DNA of 33,793 nucleotides. Source: Curtobacterium sp. MCBD17_013 (GTDB taxonomy: Bacteria; Actinomycetota; Actinomycetes; Actinomycetales; Microbacteriaceae). Below are positions 15,613 to 22,960 of the stretch, piece after piece (position 1 is the first letter of the stretch; each line of letters starts with the position of its first letter). The translations under genes were made by a program, and so were the position numbers. The notes beneath the pieces are model-generated. The model saw only the letters and a program-made list of their open reading frames with translations. It did no database searches and was not told where the DNA came from. The stretch is taken from the NCBI RefSeq assembly GCF_003234565.1, contig NZ_QKTU01000021.1, positions 1-33,793 of the forward strand. The letters run 5' to 3'.

Positions 15613-16245
15613 ATGACCGACGTCGAACGTCCCGGCGCCCAGGAGTGGGTGCCCGAGCACCCCGACCTGACCGCGCTCCGTGCGGCCGCCCCCGCATGCC
15701 ACGGATGTGAGCTCCATCGGGAGGGCACACAGGTGGTGTTCTCCGCAGGGAGTGCGGACGCCCGGATCATGCTGGTCGGGGAGCAGCCCGGCGACCAGGA
15801 GGACCGTGCGGGGGAACCGTTCGTCGGGCCGGCCGGGCGCTTGCTCGCGAGTGCGGTCGAGCGCGCCGGGATCGACAGGAGCACCGTGTACGTCACGAAC
15901 GCGGTGAAGCACTTCCACCACGAGCAGCGGGGGAAGCGCCGGATCCACCAGAAGCCGTCGGTGGCGCACGTCGTCGCGTGTCACCCGTGGCTCGAGGCCG
16001 AACTCGCCGTGGTGCGCCCCGAGGTCGTCGTCGCACTCGGGGCGACCGCTGCGCGATCCGTGCTCGGCCGCAGCGTGACCATCGGACGCGAGCGCGGACG
16101 CCTCCAGGAACTCGACGACGGCTCGCGCCTCCTCGTGACCACCCATCCGTCGGCCCTGCTCCGCATGCCCGACGAGGACGCCCGCCACGCTGCGTTCGAC
16201 GAGCTCGTCGCCGACCTCCGGACCGCTGCAGGGGCGCTGCGGTGA
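15613..16245 (+). CDS. udgX: UdgX, uracil-DNA binding/crosslinking glycosylase
   Basis: A 210-residue member of the uracil-DNA glycosylase superfamily. Motif GEQPGDQED (56-64) replaces the family 4 GExPG form. The loop KHFHHEQRGKRRIHQKP (99-115) is the insertion unique to UdgX; its His112 corresponds to the mycobacterial His that bonds covalently to the sugar after uracil is removed. The closing motif HPSALLR (178-184) is also present. Three cysteines are visible (29, 32, 123) that could hold the iron-sulphur cluster; I see no fourth. The protein excises uracil but stays attached to the DNA. The ATG gives the normal N-terminus; a GTG five codons upstream is less likely. It may be co-transcribed with the gene downstream. 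Confidence 0.92.
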   Translation: MTDVERPGAQEWVPEHPDLTALRAAAPACHGCELHREGTQVVFSAGSADARIMLVGEQPGDQEDRAGEPFVGPAGRLLASAVERAGIDRSTVYVTNAVKHFHHEQRGKRRIHQKPSVAHVVACHPWLEAELAVVRPEVVVALGATAARSVLGRSVTIGRERGRLQELDDGSRLLVTTHPSALLRMPDEDARHAAFDELVADLRTAAGALR

Positions 16246-16273
16246 GCGCGCCGTCGCTCCCCGGGATGCCGTG

Positions 16274-17392
16274 ATGCGTGCCACGTCCGTGGTCGTGGTC
16301 GGCGGCGGGGTGCTCGGCGCCTCGACGGCCGCGCACCTCGTCCGCCTCGGCGCCGCCGTCACGCTCGTCACGGAGGCCGGTCCCGCGTCCGGCGCGTCCG
16401 GTCGCTCCCTGTCCTGGCTCAACTCGGCGGGAGCGCGGAGCGACGCGTACCACCGGCTGCGCACGATCGGGATCGACCACTACCGCACCGTCCAGCAGCG
16501 GCTGGACCGCCACGACGTCGTGCGGTTCGACGGCGGCCTGACCTGGGCCGCTCCCGGAGAGTCGTACCGGGAGCGTCACGAGCACGAGCTCCGCATCGGT
16601 TACGACTCCGTGTGGATGTCGCGCGAGGACGTCGCCCGGCACGTGCCCGGAGTCGATCCGGCGGCCGTGCATCCGGAAGGCGCCGTCCTCAACCCCGGCG
16701 AGGGGTGGGTCGACCTCGCGCTCCTCGTCGACCACCTGCTCGCCGAGGTCGTGGCCGCGGGCGGAACGGTGCGCACCGGAGCCGGACGGAGCCTCCCGAC
16801 CGTCCGCGACGGCCGGGTGACCGGCGTCACCACGGCGAGTGGAGAGCACCTCCCGGCCGACGCCGTCGTGCTCGCGACCGGTCCCTCCGTGCCGCGGGAC
16901 CTCGCCACGCTCGGCGTCACCATGCCCGACCAGACCCCGATCGCACTCCTCGTCCGGAGCGAACCCGTCGCGACGCCGCTCCGCGTGGTGCTCAACACAC
17001 CCCGGGTCGCGGTGCGCCCGGCACCCGGCGGCTCCCTCGTGTTCGACGCCGGCTGGAGTGAGCGCGAGGTCCGCGTGCTCGATGACGGCCGGTACGACGT
17101 GCGGGACTCGACCGTCGCGGGGTTGGTGGCCGAGGCGCGCGCCGTCCTGGCCGGGCATCCCGTGCTCACCGTCGCTGGCGTCGGGGTGGGCCCCAAGCCG
17201 ATCCCTGCCGACGGCGACCCGGTGGCCGGTGCCGTCGACGGCATCACGGGCCTGCACGTGCTCTTCACCCACAGTGGCGCCACGCTCGGCCTCGTGCTCG
17301 GTGAACTCACGGCCTGGGAGGTCGTGCACGACGCCGCGCATCCGTTGCTCGCGGACTTCCGCCCCTCGCGGTTCCTGACCGCTGGCGGATGA
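16274..17392 (+). CDS. FAD-dependent oxidoreductase, DAO (glycine/D-amino-acid oxidase) family
   Basis: A 372-residue protein with an N-terminal dinucleotide-binding fold (VVVVGGGVLGASTAAHLVRLGAAVTLV), then SGASGRSLSWLNSAGARS, the FAD-contact region typical of DAO enzymes. VVLATGPSVPRDL and the C-terminal GLHVLFTHSGATLGLVLGELTAWE complete the pattern. Such enzymes oxidise secondary or primary amines of amino acids and release hydrogen peroxide, or use another acceptor; the substrate is not evident. GTG and ATG starts are adjacent (GTGATG), and I took the ATG. It begins 28 bases after the UdgX stop, so the two could be one transcript, although their roles look unrelated. Confidence 0.87.
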   Translation: MRATSVVVVGGGVLGASTAAHLVRLGAAVTLVTEAGPASGASGRSLSWLNSAGARSDAYHRLRTIGIDHYRTVQQRLDRHDVVRFDGGLTWAAPGESYRERHEHELRIGYDSVWMSREDVARHVPGVDPAAVHPEGAVLNPGEGWVDLALLVDHLLAEVVAAGGTVRTGAGRSLPTVRDGRVTGVTTASGEHLPADAVVLATGPSVPRDLATLGVTMPDQTPIALLVRSEPVATPLRVVLNTPRVAVRPAPGGSLVFDAGWSEREVRVLDDGRYDVRDSTVAGLVAEARAVLAGHPVLTVAGVGVGPKPIPADGDPVAGAVDGITGLHVLFTHSGATLGLVLGELTAWEVVHDAAHPLLADFRPSRFLTAGG

Positions 17393-17486
17393 CGGGCGTC
17401 GGTGCCGTGGGTGTCATCCGTGGCGGTGGCGGTGGCGGCGGCGACGCCCGCGTGGCCGCCGGCGACGAGTTCTGCGTGGCCGCGGG

Positions 17487-17918
17487 TCAGCGGCGCGGGC
17501 GGGGCGTCACCAGCAGCGCCGTGAGGAGCAGCCACACGAGCAGGCCCGCGCCCGTGAGCACCGCGCCGAGGGCCACGAGCGTCCAGTAGCCGCTGAGCAC
17601 GGTCTGCGGCTGCGTGATCGCCGACGGCCACCAGTCGTTCAGACCCGCGATCTGCGCGGGGAACGGGTCGAGGCCGAACAGCGCCAGGCCGGCGAGCAGC
17701 AGCAGCACGCCGACCAGGGCGACGGCACCCCGTCGGTACGTCCGGAAGCCCCGGATCGTGGCGGCGACCACCCCGAGGATCCCGACGACGGCGAGCCCGA
17801 ACGCGATCTGCGGGACGGGCGTCACGGCGAGGGTGAACCATGCGACGACGGCGTACGGCACGACGAGCAGCCCGCCCGCACGCGCCCACTGCTTCGGACG
17901 GCGCCATTCCTCGTACAC
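17487..17918 (-). CDS. Four-span membrane protein, uncharacterised
   Basis: A 143-residue protein with four predicted spans: GGLLVVPYAVVAWFTLAV, IAFGLAVVGILGVVAATI, GAVALVGVLLLLAGLALF and YWTLVALGAVLTGAGLLVWLL. The N-terminus is charged (YEEWRRPKQW) and the tail basic (TPRPRR). I do not recognise the family. A GTG three codons further upstream is in frame, but TACGGT (17931-17926) overlaps that codon's first bases and ends seven bases before the GTG chosen here, so the mRNA is probably leaderless from this second GTG. It converges on the FAD oxidoreductase and is divergent from the APH-family gene, with 106 bp between starts. Confidence 0.7.
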   Translation of the reverse strand: MYEEWRRPKQWARAGGLLVVPYAVVAWFTLAVTPVPQIAFGLAVVGILGVVAATIRGFRTYRRGAVALVGVLLLLAGLALFGLDPFPAQIAGLNDWWPSAITQPQTVLSGYWTLVALGAVLTGAGLLVWLLLTALLVTPRPRR

Positions 17919-17925
17919 CCGGGGC

Positions 17926-17931
17926 ACCGTA
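17926..17931 (-). promoter_or_regulatory. -10 box of a leaderless promoter
   Basis: TACGGT on the minus strand, seven bases before the GTG of the membrane-protein gene. It decides the start codon because the alternative upstream GTG overlaps the box itself. Confidence 0.5.
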
Positions 17932-18012
17932 GCGGGCGTGCCAGGACGGTCGCTGGGACCGTGCCCGCAGCGTGCTGCCGGTGCTCCCGATGCCCGGGAA
18001 CCGGAGCGCGGC

Positions 18013-18018
18013 TAGCAT
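18013..18018 (+). promoter_or_regulatory. -10 box of a leaderless promoter
   Basis: TAGCAT ends exactly six bases before the GTG of the APH-family gene, so transcription should start on the start codon. There is no Shine-Dalgarno and no clear -35. Confidence 0.55.
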
Positions 18019-18024
18019 CGTCCG

Positions 18025-18894
18025 GTGCACGTGCCAGACGCCGAGATCGACGTGGACGAGGCACTGGTGCGACGACTCCTGCTCGACCAGCACCCCGATC
18101 TCGCCGGCCTGCCGCTGCGACCCCTCGCCGAGGGTTGGGACAACGTCGTGCTGCGGCTCGGCGACGAGCTGCTCGTCCGGGTGCCGCGGCGCGAGGCCGC
18201 CGCGCACCTCGTCGAGCACGAGCAGCGGTGGCTCCCCGGCATCGCCGCGCGCGTCCGACACGTCGTCGCCGTGCCCGAGCCCGTGCGCATCGGTCGGCCG
18301 TCCGCGGTGTTCCCCTGGTCGTGGACGGTCACCCGGTGGGTCGCCGGTCGCCCGGCTGGAGCATCGACGGACCTCCCCCGCGACGCACCGGAGACGCTCG
18401 CCGCGTTCCTCCGAGCCCTGCACGTCACCGCGCCGGAGGACGCGCCGCACAACCCAGTGCGCGGTGGCCCGCTCAGCGGACGCACGACGGCGGTGGCGCG
18501 ACGACTGCGGTCGGGACGCATCCCGCGCACCGCCGACCTGGAGCGCTCGTGGACGCAGGTCGCCGCCGCCCCCGCCTGGCAGGGGCCGGCGCTCTGGCTC
18601 CACGGCGATCTGCACCCGTTCAACATCGTGGTCGACGACCATGCGCTCGTCGCGGTGGTGGACTTCGGTGACCTGACCGCAGGGGATCCGGCCACCGACC
18701 TCGCGACGGCATGGCTCACGTTCGGCCGGGAGGCCCGGCAGCGATTCCGCGCTGCCCTCGCGCCCGACGACGACACGTGGACGCGCGCCCGCGGGTGGGC
18801 GATGTCGATCGCGACCGCGCTCGCCGCCTCGCCCGACGGCTCGGACCAACGGGCCGCAGGGCTCCGTGCGCTCGAGGCCGTGCTCGACGACTGA
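18025..18894 (+). CDS. Aminoglycoside phosphotransferase (APH)-family kinase
   Basis: A 289-residue protein with the small-molecule kinase fold. The N-lobe has LAEGWDNVVLRLGDELLVRVP. The catalytic loop is HGDLHPFNI (193-201), with Asp195 as base. The metal-binding DFGD is at 213-216, followed by DPATDLATAW. The fold covers antibiotic kinases as well as choline, homoserine and sugar-type kinases. Chromosomal copies of this sort in actinobacteria are often metabolic, so drug resistance should not be assumed. The GTG start is supported by the TAGCAT box six bases upstream (leaderless). It appears to be a single-gene transcript. Confidence 0.87.
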   Translation: MHVPDAEIDVDEALVRRLLLDQHPDLAGLPLRPLAEGWDNVVLRLGDELLVRVPRREAAAHLVEHEQRWLPGIAARVRHVVAVPEPVRIGRPSAVFPWSWTVTRWVAGRPAGASTDLPRDAPETLAAFLRALHVTAPEDAPHNPVRGGPLSGRTTAVARRLRSGRIPRTADLERSWTQVAAAPAWQGPALWLHGDLHPFNIVVDDHALVAVVDFGDLTAGDPATDLATAWLTFGREARQRFRAALAPDDDTWTRARGWAMSIATALAASPDGSDQRAAGLRALEAVLDD

Positions 18895-18992
18895 CGCGGT
18901 GCCGGACCCTCGCGAGCCCGGGCCGGACCGACCCGGAGCCGTGCCGGACCACCGCGGGAAACGGGGGTATCGCCCTCCGAGGAGAACGGGAC

Positions 18993-18998
18993 TACCGT
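18993..18998 (+). promoter_or_regulatory. -10 box for the DUF6197-like gene
   Basis: TACCGT, about 41 bases before the ATG, leaving room for a short leader with Shine-Dalgarno GGAGGG (19028-19033). No convincing -35. The 145-bp gap also holds two copies of GTGCCGGACC (near 18900 and 18942) without obvious role. Confidence 0.35.
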
Positions 18999-19039
18999 GA
19001 CCCCACACCGTTCCGTGCCACCGATCCGGAGGGACCGTC

Positions 19040-19663
19040 ATGACCCTCGAGTTCCGCGTCCAGCACGACGTCGACAGCGACGCCTCTCCTGTCCGGGAGA
19101 CCACCACGCCCCGCCGCTCGGGACTCTTCGGTTGGGTCGATCGACACCACGAACGGCGTGCGGCCGCCCGGGGCCGTCGCGTGGCCGCCCAGCTCGCGGA
19201 ACTCGCGTCGCTCGAGCACCTGTTGTCCGACGCTCGTGACGTCGTGGACCACGGCTGGATCCAGCATGCGTGGTTCGCGTACCTGGACGACCGGGGCCGC
19301 ACGCGCAAGGCGTCGAGCGCCGCGGCGCTCGACGTCGCCGGTCGACCGCTCGTCGGGGCGTGCCTCGTGGGCGCGGTCGTGTACGCCGCCGGCGGGCCGC
19401 ACGCCGTCCACTCGCAGCCGGTCCAACGTGCGCTCGACCTCGTCTGGCACGCGCTCGCCGTCGAGGAGGGCGACCCCGTCATGTGGTGCCCCGCCCCCGA
19501 CGTCCGGATGGGCCGCGTCCGCGACCTGACGAGCTGGAACGACGCGCCGTCACGCACTGCCACCGATGTCGCCTCCTTGCTGTTGACCGCCGAGCGGGTC
19601 GCCGTCCATGAGTCCGATCGGATCGTGGCACGGGCCGCAGCGCGCGAGGCGGTCCCGGCCTGA
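19040..19663 (+). CDS. DUF6197-like protein
   Basis: A 207-residue soluble protein. The central and C-terminal part has a helix ending in VVDHGWIQHAWF, an alanine-rich middle (AAALDVAGRPLVGACLVGAVVYAAGG) and the closing LTSWNDAPSRTATDVASLLLTAER. The WND-P-RTA-x-x-V pattern near the end is what I associate with DUF6197, small proteins of unknown function common in actinobacteria. The first 45 residues are Arg-rich and look disordered. The start is set by GGAGGG six bases upstream. It is a stand-alone gene between the APH-family kinase and the MacB-type transporter, and nothing nearby hints at its job. Confidence 0.65.
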   Translation: MTLEFRVQHDVDSDASPVRETTTPRRSGLFGWVDRHHERRAAARGRRVAAQLAELASLEHLLSDARDVVDHGWIQHAWFAYLDDRGRTRKASSAAALDVAGRPLVGACLVGAVVYAAGGPHAVHSQPVQRALDLVWHALAVEEGDPVMWCPAPDVRMGRVRDLTSWNDAPSRTATDVASLLLTAERVAVHESDRIVARAAAREAVPA

Positions 19664-19743
19664 CGCTGGGGAGGACAGCGCGCGTCCACATGCCGTTGAC
19701 ATCGCACCCAGCAGGTTCGCACCCGGGCCGGGCAGGGCGCCGC

Positions 19744-19749
19744 TAGCGT
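19744..19749 (+). promoter_or_regulatory. -10 box of a leaderless promoter
   Basis: TAGCGT ends exactly six bases before the ATG of the MacB-type ATPase gene, with no Shine-Dalgarno, so the mRNA is probably leaderless. Confidence 0.55.
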
Positions 19750-19755
19750 TGCGGC

Positions 19756-20451
19756 ATGCCCACTCCCGTGCTCGAGGCCCGCGGCCTCACCCGCACCTAC
19801 GGCCGCGGTGACGCCCGCTTCGACGCGCTCAAGGGGGTGTCGCTCGCGGTGGACCGGGGCGAGAGCCTCGCGATCGTCGGCAAGAGCGGCTCCGGCAAGT
19901 CGACCCTCATGCACCTGCTCGCCCTGCTCGACCGGCCGACGAGCGGTCAGGTGCTCCTCGACGGTCAGGACGCGGCGCGCCTGTCCGCGCGCCAGGTGAA
20001 CCGGACGCGCAACGACACCTTCGGGTTCGTGTTCCAGCAGTTCTTCCTGACACCCCGGACGAGCGTCCTCGACAACGTCGTGCTGCCGCTGACGATCGCC
20101 GGGGTGTCGTCGCGTGATCGCCGCCGCCGCGGGATGGAGGCGCTCGACGCGCTGGGTCTCGCCGACAAGGCACGGAACGACGCCAACGACCTGTCCGGCG
20201 GGCAGAAGCAGCGGGTCGTCATCGCCCGCGCGCTGGTCAACGAACCCGCGGTGATCTTCGCGGACGAGCCCACGGGCAACCTCGACACCACGACCGGCGA
20301 GCTCGTCGAGGGCATGCTGTTCGGACTGCAGCGGGAACGGGGGATCACGCTCGTCGTCGTCACCCACGACCCCGAACTCGCCGCGCGGTGCGATCGCAGC
20401 GTGAACGTCCGCGACGGTCTGATCGTCGACACCACGGAGGCCGCCGCGTGA
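19756..20451 (+). CDS. ABC transporter ATP-binding protein, MacB/LolD type
   Basis: A 231-residue ATPase. Walker A is GKSGSGKST (42-50), the Q-loop FVFQQFFL, the signature LSGGQKQR (146-153), Walker B VIFADEPTGNLD (166-177) and the switch His in VVTHDPEL. The ADEPTGNLD form is typical of the MacB/LolD/FtsE group, whose ATPases power a permease that works by mechanical movement instead of ordinary transport. It starts leaderless from TAGCGT. Its stop overlaps the permease start by 4 bases, so the two are made together. In Gram-positive bacteria such pairs export peptides or antibiotics or handle lipoproteins; the substrate is unknown. Confidence 0.93.
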   Translation: MPTPVLEARGLTRTYGRGDARFDALKGVSLAVDRGESLAIVGKSGSGKSTLMHLLALLDRPTSGQVLLDGQDAARLSARQVNRTRNDTFGFVFQQFFLTPRTSVLDNVVLPLTIAGVSSRDRRRRGMEALDALGLADKARNDANDLSGGQKQRVVIARALVNEPAVIFADEPTGNLDTTTGELVEGMLFGLQRERGITLVVVTHDPELAARCDRSVNVRDGLIVDTTEAAA

Positions 20452-21725
20452 ACCTCGTCGACCTCCTGCGCACCGCGATCGGGAACACGTTCCGGTCCAA
20501 GCTCCGCACCACCCTCACGGTGATCGCGATCTTCATCGGCGCGTTCACGATCACCCTGACCTCGGCGATCGGCACGGGGGTGTCGTCCTACATCGACACG
20601 CAGGTCGCATCGATCGGCACCACCGACTCGCTCACCGTCACCAAGGCCGCGACGACGTCGAGCTCGGACGACGGGCCGGCCAAGTACGACCCGTCCGAGT
20701 CGGGACAGACCTCGCAGCGCGGCCCGGCGTCGGTGTCGTACCTCAGCCCGACGGACATCAGCGCGATCCGGCGGACCACGGGCATCGCGTCGGTGCAGCC
20801 GGCCGTGGCGCTGTCACCGAAGTGGCTCGAGTACGGCGACCACGGCAAGTACGTCGTCGGCATCGCCGGCGACGCGGACGCGATCCACGCCGACCTCGCC
20901 GCAGGACGCCAGCTGTCGTCGACGTCGTCCGAGCGTCAGCTCCTGCTCCCGACGAACGACCTCAAGGCCCTCGGCCTGGGGAGCGCGCGCAACGCCGTCG
21001 GCACGACCGTCACGATCGGCATCGACGACTACCTCGGGCAGGAGCACCAGGTCCGGGCGACGGTCGTCGGTGTGCAGAACGAGTCGCTCTTCGGCGGTGG
21101 TGCGGGTGCGAACGCGGCGTTGACCGAGGCGCTCCGCACCGCCCAGGAGACCGCGAAGCCGACCGCGGTCTCGACGGGCTACGCCTCCGCCACGGCGACG
21201 GTGGCGTCGGGCGCCGATGTCGCGAAGGTCAAGTCCCGCCTGTCGGCGGCGGGCTACACGGGACAGACCATCGCCGACCAGCTCGGGCAGTTCGAGACGG
21301 TCATCAACGGCATCGTCGGCGTCCTCAACGCCTTCGCCGTGATCGCGCTCATCGCCGCCGGGTTCGGGATCATCAACACGCTGCTCATGAGCGTGCAGGA
21401 GCGCACCCGCGAGATCGGCCTCATGAAGGCCATGGGCATGGGTGGCGGTCGGGTGTACACGCTGTTCAGCCTCGAGGCCGTGTTCATCGGGTTCCTCGGC
21501 AGCGCGATCGGCGCGGGGGTCGCGATCCTGCTCGGCACCGGGATCTCGAACCTCCTGGCCCGCACGGTGCTCAAGGACCTCCCCGGCCTGCACCTGTTGC
21601 AGTTCGCGCCCGGCTCGGTCGCGACGATCATCATCGTCGTGATGCTCATCGCGTTCCTCGCGGGCACGTTGCCGGCCCGTCGGGCTGCTCGGCAGAATCC
21701 CATCGAGGCCCTGCGGTACGAGTGA
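20448..21725 (+). CDS. ABC transporter permease, MacB/FtsX type
   Basis: A 425-residue protein with the MacB-like plan. Span 1 is near the N-terminus (LTVIAIFIGAFTITLTSAI). A large extracellular domain of roughly 240 residues follows (MacB periplasmic-core type, Ser/Thr-rich at its start), then three C-terminal spans. The first of these begins IVGVLNAFAVIALIAAGFGIIN and is followed by the conserved ERTREIGLMKAMG cytoplasmic loop. The C-terminus is PARRAARQNPIEALRYE, as usual for the FtsX group. It has a GTG start overlapping the ATPase stop (GTGA). No membrane-fusion partner is encoded nearby, as expected in an organism without an outer membrane. Confidence 0.9.
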   Translation: MNLVDLLRTAIGNTFRSKLRTTLTVIAIFIGAFTITLTSAIGTGVSSYIDTQVASIGTTDSLTVTKAATTSSSDDGPAKYDPSESGQTSQRGPASVSYLSPTDISAIRRTTGIASVQPAVALSPKWLEYGDHGKYVVGIAGDADAIHADLAAGRQLSSTSSERQLLLPTNDLKALGLGSARNAVGTTVTIGIDDYLGQEHQVRATVVGVQNESLFGGGAGANAALTEALRTAQETAKPTAVSTGYASATATVASGADVAKVKSRLSAAGYTGQTIADQLGQFETVINGIVGVLNAFAVIALIAAGFGIINTLLMSVQERTREIGLMKAMGMGGGRVYTLFSLEAVFIGFLGSAIGAGVAILLGTGISNLLARTVLKDLPGLHLLQFAPGSVATIIIVVMLIAFLAGTLPARRAARQNPIEALRYE

Positions 21726-21765
21726 CGAGCAGCCGCGGTCGAGCGCCCTCCCGACCGCGGCTCGG

Positions 21766-21771
21766 TATCGT
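21766..21771 (+). promoter_or_regulatory. Possible -10 box
   Basis: TATCGT lies about 48 bases upstream of the next ATG, in the 93-bp gap after the permease gene. It would give a short leader containing the GGAGGA Shine-Dalgarno (21811-21816). Confidence 0.35.
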
Positions 21772-21818
21772 CGAGGACGGTCGCTCCGCGCGGGCGACCA
21801 CGACGGGGCGGGAGGACG

Positions 21819-22412
21819 ATGGTGGCGGTCTTCGGGAAGCGACCGAAGCACGAGGACGTGCGTGAACGGCCGGTCGACCCCGACGAGCTGCGCCGGTCGG
21901 TCGACGAGGGCATGCTCATCGCCCGGTCCGCGATCGTCATCGCCGTCGCGAACCGCATCATCCTCAGCGCACTGCAGCAACACGAGTCGTTCGACGCCCG
22001 CGTGGTCGCCGAGGCCGCGCGCGAGGAACTCCGTCGGTTCGCCGCGGAGCAGCGCGAGGACGCCGAGCGGATGCGCGAGATCCGAGCGGTCGCGCAGAAC
22101 GCGCGGGGGCGGTCCCGCCACCAACACGACTACAAGCGCGGGGACGACCTGAAACTCCGCACACGCGAGGCGACCTACACCGAGCTGGCGGAGCGGCTCG
22201 AGGCGAGCAGCGAGGATCCGTCCTTCGTGGACGCCATCGTCATCGCCGCGCGGCAGCGGGCCTGGGACGACATCGGTTCGACCGTCGTCGGGCGGCTCGG
22301 ATGGGCGGCGGGTCCTGCTGACGACTACGAGGTCGGGCTCGAGGACCGCCTGCAGGAGCTGGCGGCGGACATCGACGCGCTCCGGCCCGGACACCCGCCC
22401 GCGTCCGACTGA
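21819..22412 (+). CDS. Uncharacterised charged helical protein
   Basis: A 197-residue soluble protein, rich in Arg, Glu, Asp and Ala, and probably mostly helical. Landmarks are RRSVDEGMLIARSAIVIAVANRIILSAL near the start, a long charged helix EEARREEL-like run (ARVVAEAAREELRRFAAEQ) that could form a coiled coil, QHDYKRGDDLKLRTREATYTELAERL in the middle, and an acidic end. I do not recognise it and see no catalytic motif or membrane span. The Shine-Dalgarno GGAGGA is close to the ATG. It has its own possible promoter and converges on the DUF6458-like gene. Confidence 0.7.
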   Translation: MVAVFGKRPKHEDVRERPVDPDELRRSVDEGMLIARSAIVIAVANRIILSALQQHESFDARVVAEAAREELRRFAAEQREDAERMREIRAVAQNARGRSRHQHDYKRGDDLKLRTREATYTELAERLEASSEDPSFVDAIVIAARQRAWDDIGSTVVGRLGWAAGPADDYEVGLEDRLQELAADIDALRPGHPPASD

Positions 22413-22480
22413 CCGGGCCCGGGCCGATCCGGCGGCGCGGTTCGACGGCGGACCGCTGCCGCGCTTCCGGGGCCCCGGCG

Positions 22481-22723
22481 TCAGGCCCGGTAGTCGTCCC
22501 GGCGCTCGATGCGGTTGCCGTCGGCGTCGTAGCCGGTGCGGGTCGTCGAGGTCGAGCTCGATCCGCGCAGGCCGACGACCAGACTGATCACGAGCAGGAT
22601 CACGCCGGCCACCATGAGGATGTAACCGATCATGCTCAGGTTGAACCAGGCGACCTGCACGTTGACGGCGAACGCGAGGATCGCGCCGATCACGAGCAGT
22701 GCGATGGCGGTGCCGATGCGCAT
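22481..22723 (-). CDS. Small two-span membrane protein, DUF6458-like
   Basis: An 80-residue protein starting RIGTAIALLVIGAILAFAVNV (span 1), then AWFNLSMIGYILMVAGVILLVISLVVGL (span 2), and a polar tail ending GYDADGNRIERRDDYRA. The short GIG-x-x-I-x-L-x-x-G-A-I-L-x-F-A-V start, second span with GxILMVxGV, and charged tail match what I know of DUF6458, small actinobacterial membrane proteins without assigned function. GAGGAAGG lies about ten bases upstream. It is divergent from the FAD oxidoreductase. Confidence 0.8.
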   Translation of the reverse strand: MRIGTAIALLVIGAILAFAVNVQVAWFNLSMIGYILMVAGVILLVISLVVGLRGSSSTSTTRTGYDADGNRIERRDDYRA

Positions 22724-22832
22724 GGGGTGCTCTGCCTTCCTCGAGGGACGCCGACGGTTCCGTCCGGCTCCCGGGACGCTACACCGATGGCTCCCGTGCC
22801 GCCCGCGACCGGCAGGGCCGGCCGACCAGACA

Positions 22833-22862
22833 TCGAGTCGACGCGGGTCGAGTCGACGCAGT
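22833..22862. repeat. Two tandem 15-bp repeats upstream of the FAD oxidoreductase
   Basis: TCGAGTCGACGCGGG is followed directly by TCGAGTCGACGCAGT and the beginning of a third copy (TCGACC). Each copy holds the palindrome GTCGAC. It lies about 70 bp upstream of the -10 box at 22930, in the divergent gap, so it may be an activator- or repressor-binding tandem. Function is inferred from position only. Confidence 0.45.
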
Positions 22863-22929
22863 TCGACCTGTGGAGGGGGACGCCATCCACGACGTCACGT
22901 CGCTGTGGGCGCGCGACGAGCCGGACCCG

Positions 22930-22935
22930 TAGCGT
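22930..22935 (+). promoter_or_regulatory. -10 box for the FAD oxidoreductase
   Basis: TAGCGT, the same hexamer as at 19744, lies 25 bases before the GTG. A leader of about 18 bases with Shine-Dalgarno AAGGGAG would follow. Confidence 0.45.
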
Positions 22936-22960
22936 GGGGGTCCAGACGAAGGGAGCGCTC

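Noticed and set aside
11325..15896. A 1523-codon open frame on the minus strand
   Set aside because: It lies antisense to the permease, isocitrate dehydrogenase and UdgX genes, all of which have firm family matches. Its product is low-complexity Arg/Asp/Val/Gly sequence, the usual mirror in a high-GC genome.
17436..17461. 7-bp stem CGGCGGC/GCCGCCG as a terminator between convergent genes
   Set aside because: The 12-base loop and the GGCGGT-rich surroundings make chance pairing likely; not strong enough to call.
18025..18894. Aminoglycoside resistance gene
   Set aside because: The fold matches, but the family covers many metabolic kinases and there is no mobile or resistance context.
19696..19701. 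Consensus TTGACA as -35 of the MacB-type ATPase gene
   Set aside because: It lies 42 bases from the TAGCGT -10 box, too far to pair, and no other -10 lies at 16-19 bases.
16600..20367. A 1255-codon open frame on the minus strand
   Set aside because: It runs antisense through the FAD oxidoreductase, the APH kinase, the DUF6197-like gene and the ABC ATPase and has no domain logic.
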